Assembly (NCBI RefSeq): GCF_000321225.1 | Contig: NW_004450566.1 | Location: forward strand, 14,097-78,096 | Length of the DNA: 64,000 nt | Origin: Odobenus rosmarus divergens | Lineage: Eukaryota > Chordata > Mammalia > Carnivora > Odobenidae | Reading direction: 5' to 3' | Part shown: positions 21,601 to 33,600 of the stretch, piece after piece | Layout of the letters: the number at the start of each line of letters is the position of its first letter | Position numbering within the stretch: position 1 is the first letter of the stretch | Position numbers and translations under genes: made by a program | The notes under the pieces: model-generated | Database searches by the model: none | What the model was told of the DNA's origin: nothing | What the model saw: the letters and a program-made list of their open reading frames with translations, nothing else

Positions 21601-24600
21601 GGGCCCTCACACTTAAGCTTCATCAGCTTAATGGTGAATTGACCTGTGGTCTCCTATCCCTGCTTTGCTCCTTTCTGAAATAACTCCTCTCAGAATAATC
21701 ATCCTAGAATACAAATCAGATCATGATAGTCAATGCTTTAAATTCTTTAGAAACTTTCTTCTTTTTCCTTTTTATTTGCAAAATTTCAAACCCAAGAAAA
21801 TTGAGCAGAATAGAACAGTGAACCCCAGAGATTATAAACACATACACACACACTCTCTCTCTCTTTTTTCATTTGGGAGGGAATTATAAAAATACGGGAT
21901 TTCTTTTTTTTTCCTTCAATCCTAATTACTTAAGCATGTATTGTCTAAGACAGAGCCATTTTCCTATCAACCATAATCCAATCATCATTCAAGAAATGTG
22001 AGATACTATTATCTATTATACTATTATTTTTAAACATAATCCACATTCAGATTTTCTCAGTTGTTCCAAAGCTATTTTTTTTAATCCAGGATAAAATTAA
22101 GGACTACATACTGCATTTAATTGTTATGTGTCTCTAATGTCTCTCTGGTCTCTTTTAATCCATAACAATTCCCAAGCCTGTTTTTTTGTGTGTGTGTTTT
22201 GTTTTTAGTCTTTCATGACATTGACATTTTTAAAGAATCTAAGCCCATTATTTTGCATAATTCCTTTAGTTATGATAACTGTGGTTGCAAAATAGTGATT
22301 TTCTATCATTCCACCTACACTTATTCGTTGGTATTATTCTGTAAATAGAGCTTTCCTTTCTCTCTGCTCCCACATCTTTCTTTTAGAATCATTATAATTT
22401 GGGGTGCCTGGGTGGCTCAGTTGGTTAAGCGTCTGCCTTCGGCTCAGGTCATGATCCCACGGTCCTGGGATCAAGCCCCACATCGGGCTCCCTGCTCAGT
22501 GGGGAGTCTGCTTCTCCCTCTCCCTCTATTGTTCCCCCTGCTTGTGCTCTCTCGCTCTATCAAATAAATAAATAAAATCTTTTTAAAAAAAAGAATCATT
22601 ATAATTCATGGATTCGTTTTTTAAATTCAATATTTTATAATCTGTTCTCATTATTCTTTCTGTTGCCCATATTACTCCAAATTTGCATGGAGGGAGTCTT
22701 TTCAAGCTAGTTCCAATTAATTTTTGAGTGCTTCCTAATTTTCTGGCATCAGATGTCCCAGGCTCACCTGGAATCAATCAATCATTTCTTCAAGGGAGCC
22801 CTGGTTCCATTTAGTGAGCAATGATATTTAGAAACCAAGATCGGGGCTTTAGGGGTACTCATAATCTTAAGTGTCATTGCTTCAAGACCCTTTCATTGGA
22901 GATATATATATATATGTTTAAATATATATCTTTTAATCATGAGTTCCCATTGATACTCTTTTTCCAATCCAGTATTTATATCTCACTTCAATAATTTTCT
23001 CTTGTAACATCTTCCTTAAAAGACATGATCCTTCATAATCTATCTCCTGACTACTTCTGCAGCCTTGTAGGCACGATTTTTTGTGTCTTACGTACCTGAC
23101 ACACTAAACTACTTGAATTTAATGTCTTTCTTAGATCTGGGAAAGTCTCAACTTCAGATATTGATTTCTTGATCCTCAGATTCTTGATTTCTTCAGATAC
23201 CACCTTCCCTCTATTTTCTCTATTATGTCCTTTTTGGACTCTTACTAGACTGATGTTGAAACTTTTGGATCTCTCCTTTGTTTCTCCTATTTTTCTTTTA
23301 TATTTCCTAACCTTTATTTCTCTGTTGTGTTATAGGAGAATTCTTTGGTCTTTTTCCCGAACTCACAAATTACTTGCAGGGTCTATCCTGCTCTTTTGCA
23401 TTATTACATTTTTAAAAATTTTCATAGCTTTTCATATCCAAAATCTCTAATTGGTTGTTTTTCATAATTTCTTCTACCTGTTTTAAGAATGTAAATACTT
23501 TAAGAAGAAAACCTCTCTCAAGTAATTATACTTATTTTAAGATTCTGTTTTGATTGGTCTACTGAGTTGTTTTAAGGAGGACGATCTAAATCTTTTCATT
23601 TGATGAGATTTTATTTCATAGTATGGAGGCTTCTTAAATGTTGGATAATTCTTAATTTGCCTAGTTTTGCAGTTTTAGATTCTCTGTTGGATTAACGCCT
23701 TTCTCCTCCTCTGCTCAACTGCTCTCCGAGGTTGGGGTGGGAGTGAGAGCTCACATGAGATTTGCAGGCCTCGCTGCTACCAGTGGGTGTCCAACTGATC
23801 TCCACTTAGTTGTCCATGGGCCTCCTTGTTGCCCCTCCATGATTGAGCAGTGAGTATTCTTGATGTTGCCCAGTGTGTGACTTCCCACCTGTCCTCTGAG
23901 CTTCAGCTTCCCTCTTTGGTCCTGTGCTATCTGCCTTCAGCCTTTAGGCACTCCTCCTTTCTGGGCTGATGAGTTTCTCTCCTCCTAATTTTTGAGTGTT
24001 TCTGTATATGCACATTTCCCTTCCTCCTTCCCCCACACCTCCCTTTCTTCCTTCCCTCCATTTCTCTCTCCTTTCTCGTCCCCTCCCTATCCCCTCTTTG
24101 TTTAATCATTTCTGTGATTTGACAGGGAGAGGAGTTGTGGGCTTAGCTTTCCATTTTGAAACTGGAAGCTGATGTATTGTTTTTTCTTACATCCAGATCT
24201 CTGCATATGCTATACCCTCTAATGGGAGTGCCCCTCTGCACAACTCGTGTCATATCTGCATGGCCAGTTCATCCTTATCCAGTAAATCACTACCTCTTCT
24301 GTGAAGCCTTTCCTTAATCCCCAGGCAGAGTCAGTTTCTTCCCTTCTGTTCCCATGGCGATTTTGCATACTTTATTTTAGTATTTATTATATGTATTATA
24401 TTATAATTTGCAGTCACGTCTATGTTGGCTCAGTTGACTATGAGCTTTTATCTATGTATATTTCTTGTTTGATATATGGTAGGTACTCAATAAACATTTG
24501 TTCAGTTAGTGGATGAATGGTTTTAAACAAGATGAAATTAATTTCACATATAGATGTGATTGCAAAGTAATTACCAAGCTAAATCTGATACTCAACCCGA

Positions 24601-27600
24601 GGATTTTTATTGCTTCCCTCCCCCAGTCCCTTGCAATACATGAAGCTGTGCTGTGTGTTCTCCTGATAATTCCTCCCTTGAGCTCTTTTTAGAATTAGTT
24701 CAGCAAACACAATCAGTCTCATCATTTCCTTTGTTACACATGTTTTGACAAGCTTGACTTGTATGTCTTCTTCATCACATTTGGCTTTGTACAAATTTTT
24801 GGCTTTTACTAAATATTGAACCTGTCTTTAAAAGAGAATTTTTTTTTCCTGAACATGTCTAGAGGGTATTCATAGCCTTAAGCTCCCCAAAATGGGCGTC
24901 ATGTCTTCTTTTCTTTTTGAAGTTTTGGTAGAGTCGAGTACATTGCTAGGCTAGAATTCTTAAAAGGATTTCTAAAACTTTCAAGCACTTGGCAACATTG
25001 TACGAATCACCCTACAGATTCTGAAAGCCCCTGCTTTGAAAGAGGTGCCATTCATTTGAATTCCAGAGTTACAATGTGTTTGCTTTAAAAAAAAAAAAAT
25101 AGACATTTGTGATACCTTAAAAGATGTCGCATAAGAGAAGGAACAAAGACTACACAGTGTTAACTAGAAGTGTAACACTGATGTCCAGAGTCCCTGTGAC
25201 CCTGAGGTCGGCTCACAGGAGTGATCTCCTGAAGAAGGCACCACAATTTAAAATTATTTTGGGTCCTCTTATGGTTCCTGGTGAAATGCATAATGTAGGT
25301 TTATTTATTCTATAAATGTTTTGTTGGTTTTCGTGCTATACCCACCACATAATGACGAGACATTTTTTCCTTTTGGGTGCATGTGAACAAAAAGCAATGT
25401 CTTCTGTGCTACAGAGGAGATATGAAGACTAGATATGAAGAAGAATTTTCTAGGCGTGTATGTCAGTAAAGGGCACTCCTTTAGATTTTTATTTGTTTAT
25501 TTTAGAGACAGAGAGCGAGCAGGGGGGGAAGTAGAGGGGGACTGAGAGGGAGGGGGCAAGAATCTCAAGCAGACTGCATGCTGAGTGCAGAGCCCCACGT
25601 GGGGCTATAGACAGCGGAAAACCCTGCTCGGCTGGGTTAAACCTGAAATTAGTTGGATTTTCCTTCAAATCAAGATTATTTGTTAAAAGTTATTTTATAT
25701 TATGTTCACTTAATTTTTCACTTGAAACACGTTGCTTTATTTTTGTTTAGAAATACATTTTAATACGATGGGCTGCCTACTCACCCCATTCCATCAACAT
25801 AAGGAGAGCTTTGTAGACATAAGAAGGCCTCTGTCTTCAGAAAATCAAAGGCACTGTTTATGAATCTTTGTAAAGAATGTGAAATACCAGTGTGTTATTT
25901 TTCAAGATAGGCTAAATTCTGTATAAAAACTTGATGTGCTGGAAACAAGATGATCCTGGAAGAAGTAAAGCAAAAACTCAGAATTCAGGGCTTAATTTTG
26001 AGAACCCATGCTTAACTTTTAAATCACTGTGTCTTTACTCAAACTAAATTTTTATCTTATCTTTTGATGTCACTTTACTTATCAGATAGAGCAAGTAACA
26101 GTGGTATCATTGTTTTTTCATCTCTGACACACAAAGAGACTTGGACAAGTCACTTATCTTCCCTGAGCCCCAGTTTCCTCCTCTGCAAAGGGGGGATGTA
26201 AATTCCTGGTTTCTGAGCTCTAAAATGCTTTCAATGAAGCTAAAATTACCTACATAGTTATATACGTAGCACTCACATGCACTAGATATCCTTTGTGTAC
26301 TTATATATGGTCCACCTATATGCAGTTCACTGGTAAGGAAGTTGTGTAGGCTGTGGGAAGTTGCCCAAATGTCCTTTTTTTAAACCTTTTTTTTTTTTTT
26401 TTAGATTTTTATTTGTTTATTTTAGAGAGAGAGAGCGAGCAGGGGGGGAAGTGGAGGGGGACGGAGAGGGAGGGGGCAAGAATCTCAAGCAGCCTGCATG
26501 TTGAGTGCAGAGCCCCACGTGGGGCTTGATCTCATGACCCTGAGATCATGACCTGAGCCGAAATCAAGTCAGATGCTTAACCGACTAAGCCATGCAGGTG
26601 CCCCCCAAATGCCCTTTGGGGCCACTATACTTTCTCAGTTACCAGAATGTTGGCTGCTGATGGCGCACAGCTGAGTCCCTTCCCGGGTGTTACCTTTTGC
26701 TGATAGAAGCTGCTTGCTCAAGGTTCTGCCCCCTCCATGGCAGCCCTCATCTAGTCACTGATTATCTTGATTGATTTAGGGACACAAAGGCCCAGCTGCC
26801 TTCCCCCAAATTGGGAACCATTCTAAAGGGCCATCTAAGCTCTAGCCCCTGCCAGTAGGATCTGCTGAGATCTTTGTTCTAGCTATATTGCAGTCGGAAT
26901 TTTTTCTCTGCCCAGTCCCACTTCCCTCACCCCTGAGTACATTTGTTCCCAAGATCATTCCCCGAATAAACCTCCTGCACACCAGTCTCCATCTGAGTCT
27001 GCTTCCCAGGGAAACTAATCTATAACAATCTGCATTTCTAGAAATGGATTTATCCCCCTTTGATTTAGCTGCCGTTTAAACAATGATATATCTGATGTGT
27101 CATGAAACAAAACAAAGCTTGCTGATGAATCTAGAGTAGAACATACATTTTTAGCTTTATTAAGGAGTGTCCTAATAGATATGTTGATCTACCACCTGCC
27201 CAGCCATACATCTATACATGATACAACCATGACATTTACGATAGTTCACATTTTGAAAATACTTTTTATTCCTTTATAAAAAATTTTTTAATCTTGAAGA
27301 GAAAGATAAGTGATTGAGTTTGGTTTCTGCAGTTGAATAGAGTCTAATAATTGAAATGTTTGGATTAATAAGAATGTACTTTATATGAAATCTATAAAAT
27401 TTTGCAGCCTTGAGGATTCAGATCTAGTCAACTTGGTGAATATATTTCAAGTTTATTACCAAAAAAAAAGAAAGAAAAAAGAGGTAACCCAACCCACTGT
27501 TTTCCATAGTTTCTATGGGCAATTAAGTTGTTAATTTGTATTGATACTCAGGATGTCAGGGTTATATGAAGGGAAACACGTCCTCCATTATACCTGATTG

Positions 27601-30600
27601 GTTTAATTACTATAAAAGCTTTGCTTTGGTGATATATATTCACTTATTTTAAAGTTTTTCTATTTTCTAAAATACTGTTTATTCTTCTTGCACACAAAGC
27701 TTGTTTACTTTAGGGACCTTTCTATAACACTGGTGCTTTTTATTCAGTCTGGTGGATAGTAGACGTACCACATGCCCCTGAACTATGGTTCTGGTATGAG
27801 CTGTTAATTTGTTGTTCAGTGTTCAGGTTGCCTGTGTATATTTCTTTTCCTGTTTAATTTCAAAGCTCTTTGTTACTCATACTTCTTTTCTCAGAAGAAT
27901 TACCTTGTACATGCCCGCTATGTACCTCAGACAGAGGGAGCTGTGTCAGTACAACTGAAGGGATCCAACTCGCGAAAGAACTGGGAGCTACCTATCTTGA
28001 ACTACACAGCCTTGATGACTTCTACATAGGAAAATATTTTGGAGGAGTGGTAAGTGGTAATCCCTGTTACATAAAGTAAAGTCATTGGGGCACCTGGGTG
28101 GCTCAGTTGGTTAAGCACCTGCCTTCGGCTCAGGTCATGATCCTGGAGTCCCTGGATCGAGTCCCGCATCAGGCTCCCTGCTTAGCAGGGAGTCTGCTTC
28201 TCCCTCTGACCCTCCCCCTTCTCATGTGCTCTCTCTCTCTCTCTCTCATTCTCTCTGTCTCAAATGAATAAATAAAATCTTAAAAAAAAATAAATACAGC
28301 TCTGCTTTAAAAAAAAAAAATAAAGTCATTTGTCAGGTTTGCTGTGTAGCTATTTTCTAGAACCTCAGTTAGAACTTTAGTTTTAAAAGCATGACTGGTT
28401 TTAACTTTGAGAAACAAACTGAGAGTAGAATAAGGTTTTGTCAGAGTAAAATTATAATTTTATTTTTCTCTTCAAATGAAGCGTTTTCTATTGTCTAATA
28501 GGATATTTTGGAGTTTTCCATTTGGTGACACTGTTGTTTTTTATTGAACATATCAAAAGCATATTTACTTACACAAACCTGTGATGTCAGTTTTTTTCGT
28601 ATCTTTATATTGTTCAATGAGCCTTGCAACCTGAACCGTTGGGCCCTGAAACTTCTCCTTCATTTCTATCTAGTACTCGAAAAGAAAGATTTTTCTTCCT
28701 CTGTGTGTGCTTTGGCAAGATTTTGTATACTCCTAAATGATTCAGCTCAAAAATATCCATAGAAACTGCTTATACAAATAGCTTGTTGGGGCGCCTGGAT
28801 GGTGCAGTCGGTTAAGTATCAGACTCTTGATTTCTGCTCAGGTCGTGATCTCAGGGTTGTGAGATCGAGCCCTCAGAGTGCACGCCCACCGAGGCGTCTG
28901 CTTCTGTCCTCTCTCTCTCCCTCTGCCCCTTTCCCTGCTGGCGTTCACATGCTCTCTCTCTCTCTCAAATAAATAAACAAATCTTTAAAAAAAAATACAT
29001 TTGGGATTTGCTTGCTCTGTAGCTAATGGCATTTATTGGGCACTATAGGCACTTTGAGACCCGTCTTGGCACATAGCCCCTACCCTACACTGTTAGGACT
29101 GCATGGTGCTTGGAGAATACCATGGAGTTGTATCATGTAAGTATGAACTGACTTTGGAACTATCGTTTCAACCCTCTAAGAAGTGACTCCACTCAACAGA
29201 CAAATTTGGTAAACATGGATAAGAGGTTTAAACCAAAGTAAACCCTGCATTAAGCAGGAGCACTTTGAAATTCTCCATTAGTTCCGTGGCTCTTTGTCAA
29301 GTACTCTTTCTAATATACCAGTATATTCATTATGTGGATTCATGTCAAAATGTTGAGGTTTCCACAGATGACTGTAGAAAATTTCATTTGTTCTGGACAG
29401 TTACCAAACTCCAAAGAAGAACCAAAGATAAAATAAGCACCAAATATAAATGGTTCTGATTTCTATCATGTATAAGTGGCTATTATTTAGCCCACTAATG
29501 TGAAGAGACATTAATAATATAGCATTAAGAAAGATATACTCACAAGACTGATATAATGACTTGAGAAACTTTTGTCTTTTTTTTTTTTTACAGTGATAAA
29601 TAAAAAGTAGAAAGGGTAGGAAGGTAGAGAGGACTGAAATCTAATTTTCCTGTCAAAGATACTGTATTGTAGTGGATTAAAAAAAATCTTAATTTAGTCT
29701 AAGAATCTTGCATTTCCCTGAAATATTTAGGAAACTGGGGAAAAATGATAGTTCGGTTTCGTTTGTTGGAGGGGAAGGGGCTGATTCTCTTGGGGTATGG
29801 AGCTCTCCTTTTTCCCTGCTCCACTTCCTGAACCTGAAATCTCAGGGTCACTCTTCTGAACGACCTGCCAACTCCCACTTTTATCTGCTCACTTCTGCTT
29901 CCTCCTCCTTGTTTCTCTTTGTTCCTAACACCTGGTGTTGCAGTTAGGGTTGGACGCATGATAAGGATTGAAGATGTGGTCAAGGTTGGAAGAAAGACAT
30001 GGCAGTTTATTTTTTCCTTAAGACTTGGTAAGAATATGGAAATAAGATCAGAATGATCCCTTTCGAGATTATTGAATAGTAAAGTACAGCTTTGATCGTG
30101 AGTGTAAGAAATAGTGGCATTTGCGGAATATAGATGGAGATGATAATGTCAGAGTGAAAGGAGCATTTAAAATCTTGTGTTTAAGGGTCAGGGATGAAGA
30201 CCTGGGCAAGAGGGCTGTGTGCCCTGTAGCTTTAGAGAGCCCCATCTGGCCCTCCTCCAGTTGCACCCCCATGGCACAAGTTGATGGAGCCAAGGGGGTA
30301 TGCCCACCTGGAGCTAGAAGCTCTTCTAGACCTGCACCATCCATTATGGTAGCCACTAGCCACAGGGGGCTATTTGTGTTTAAATTAACTAAAGAAAATT
30401 CAGTTCCTCAGATGCAGTACCCACATATTAGAGGCTTAATAGCTACATGTGGCCTGTGGCTACTCTATTCAATAGCACAGATACTATAGAGCATTTCCAT
30501 CAACACAGAACAGAGGGTTCTATTGTACAGTGCTCCAACCATGTTCCAAAACCCAGGACCCCAGAAGTCTCTGACCGGTGGCACTCAGTCTGTTTCTCAG

Positions 30601-33600
30601 GCTTGTGCAGGCCTTTTTCCTGTGTCAGTCCTCCTGAAGTGGATTGCATTACTAGTGTGTGTGTCCCTAGGTTTGAAAGGTGGCCAAAGGATAACTACAT
30701 ATGAGGAATGGGGGAGGGGAGAGTAGAGTTTGGACACGTAGGTATGAATGTCTGCTTACATGTATAAAGCTCCTTGAGGCATGGGATGGAGCAGGGCGTG
30801 AGAAGAGAAGGAGCAGTCTTGGGGCCCAGGAGTTAGGGGCCAGTTCTCCCTGTGCTACACGAAACTCTGAGAAGTCTGAGAATTTAAATCCAAACCTGGC
30901 TGTCAAAGCAAGAGGATAGAATATCTTTTACATAATAGTTTGTTTTCTTGATTTACGCAGTTTAAATATTTGTGTATGTGGTACATGGACCTCTGTTTGT
31001 TCTTTTGCCCCAAGCCTCACAGTGTAAGGCATAGGTCTGGTGCCGTGCAAGTGCATGTGGTTAGGATTTTTTTTTTTTAATTTTATTTTTTAAAAAGATT
31101 TTATTTGTTTACTTGAGAGAGAGAGAGATAGCAAAAGAGAGCATGGGGGGGCAGGGAGAGGGAGAAGCAGGCTCCCCCTTAAGAAGGGAGCCCAATGCAG
31201 GACTCGATCCCAGGACCCTGGGATCATGACCTGAGCTGAAGGCAGATGCTTAACCCACTGAGCCACCCAGGTGCCCCTCAGCTTTTAAAATAATCTTTAC
31301 ACCTAACATGGGGCTCAAACTTACAACCCCAAGATCAAGAGTTGCATGCTCTACTGACTGAGCCAGCCAGGCACCCCAAGATTTTTAATTTATAACATAA
31401 AGGATGGTATTTCAATGTAATTTATTCAAGCAAAAAATAGAGCACGTGTAAATATCCCTAGTTGATATGAACATCTGTGACATAGAGCCAGATCTGTCCT
31501 GCCTTGAGTTTCTCTAGTATTAACTGCTGTGGTTGCCCACGAGATGGTTATTGACAGTCACACAGTCGTACTGCTGGGCTTTCTTGATTATTCAAGAGAA
31601 TAAACAGTTCCTTCTTGAATGGGTAGTTTATTTATGCTTAGACAAGGCACAGTCTGTTCTACTTGATACTTTTTTTTTTAATAAAAAATTGTTTAAAGTG
31701 TTTGCTAAAGCTTACATGGAGATGGTACTGGCATTAAAAACATTTGGCAAATGTGATTTGGGGTACCAATAATCATGTCAGATACATAATTTTGTTGAAG
31801 CTTTAATCAAAATTCTATTCATGTTTTAGTTGGAGTATTTTATGATTCAAGCCTTAAATCAGAAGACAAGTGAAAAAATGAAGAAAAGGAAAATGAGCAA
31901 CTCATTTCATGGAATTAGACCACCTCAGCTTGAACAACCAGGTGCATTGATTAACCAATGTTTATACATTCAATTGATATTTATTATAGATCACTTCACA
32001 AGTCGTGGAGCAATTGTTCCCAAATTTGAGTATGTTGAGGACTCACCTGGCATTCTTTTTCAGTAAATCTGGGATGAGGTGTAGAATCTGCTTTTAAAAT
32101 AAGTTTCCAGGTGATTCTGAAGCAGATGGTATTTGGACCGACTTTGAGGAATACTGTCTTAAACTTGAGTCTATAGCTTCTTTAAAAAATAGTGTGTGTG
32201 GTGAAGAGCTATCGTAGATTAAAGTCTAAGAGAAATAACAACCAAATGCAATACATGAACCTTGATTGGATACCGGTTCAATAAAAACATCTCAAAGACT
32301 TAGGGCAGTTGGGTAAAATTTTAATATGGACTAGAAATTAGATGACATGAAGGGATTGTTAATTTTTGTATGTATGGTAATGGTTCTGTGACTAATGGAA
32401 GAATGTCCTTATTCTTTGGAAATGAATATGACATTATTTAGAGCTGAAATATCTTGATGATTTCAAGTTACTTTTAAGTGGTTCAGCAGTATGAGTGTGT
32501 GTGTAAGTGTATCTTGCTAGAGATAAGGCAAACATGACAAAATGTTAACTGCAGAATGCAGGTGAAGGATATGTGTGTGCTTATTGTATCATTCTTTCAA
32601 CTTTTTCAAATGTTTGAAAATGTTCATAACACAAGGTTAGAGAAAAATAAAGATACATAAATACAATTTTTATCAAAATTAACTTTTATCAAAAATTTTA
32701 AATAATTATATCATAGAAATAGAATAGTAGTACACTATGCAGACCAATTTGTTATGGAACTTGTAAAATGTAGGTACTTGGTAAGTACTTGTTAAATAAA
32801 TCAATATACATTAAAAATTCGGAAAACAAATTAGTATGGGAAGTCAATTCCAGGTTTTTTTTTTTTTTTTTTAATGCAGATAGATCCTAAGTGATACACA
32901 GTTTGGCTTTGAACTTCCTGGTGTGCAAAGTAAGCGGGGAGATGTGGTCTGTTATGGAGCAAACCTGCTGCTTTAAATGCTTTCTGGATGAGAAGATGGG
33001 TGGGGAATAGCCAAATAAACAGTGGAGGTAGATAATTTCTTGGTTCTTCTTAATTCAAGAAGAGAAAACACCACAGTTCCTCTGAGAAAGCAAAGCCGTT
33101 CATGGATTTAGCAGAAGGAGAAATTTCTCACGTGGGTCTCCACCTGGGGTGCTCAGTGACCTAGCAGACAGGGCTTTCTGAAGGGTCCGGTCGACAAATG
33201 CAGTCTCCATTCTCACAGGTGGAACTTTGTGCCCTTCTGTGAGGTGTCACACTGAACATTGGTTCTGGTGCTCATTTGTTCTAAGGGTAGATCCTGGGCT
33301 CCAGGGCATGTGGCTTTCACACTGTTCGTAAATCATTCAGGGTCTGTGAGGTGCCTTAGGCAGTGGAGGGAAGGATGAGTGGGGTGTAGTTCGGGAAAAG
33401 CCTAGCCACCAAAGTTCCTTGTTATTATCGGTTTTAGAGACTGGAGTTTTGCTTTAGAGTAAAGAATTTTCATTCCTAAAGAAGTTTGAATTCTACTGAT
33501 TTAGGGGATTGTGTATCTTTCAAGCAACCCTTTACAGATAACACTTTCCTTGGCTCAGCTTGGGATGAATCTAGCCAGCAGATATTTTACAGTTAGGGTC

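Larger units (their letters stand above)
17843..27894 (+). other. RHOBTB3: RHOBTB3 intron 3 (10 kb)
   Basis: The largest intron. It contains two L1 3' ends in opposite orientation, an old L1 fragment, L2 and MIR remnants, and CAN-SINEs, each listed separately. From about 22620 to 24220 I see only AT-rich and CT-rich sequence that I cannot assign; it looks like decayed LINE DNA. From 26640 to 27890 no repeat is recognised with confidence. Confidence 0.85.
28050..31829 (+). other. RHOBTB3: RHOBTB3 intron 4 (3.8 kb)
   Basis: It holds two plus-strand CAN-SINEs (28087 and 28788), a hAT-like MER element near 30330-30525, and a nested minus-strand SINE pair (31060-31377). From 29000 to 30300 I recognise nothing certain. 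Confidence 0.85.

Noticed and set aside
22401..22480. tRNA-like gene in the SINE head (also at the other SINEs)
   Set aside because: CAN-SINE heads derive from a tRNA but are diverged, lack a mature tRNA 3' end and are followed by the SINE body.
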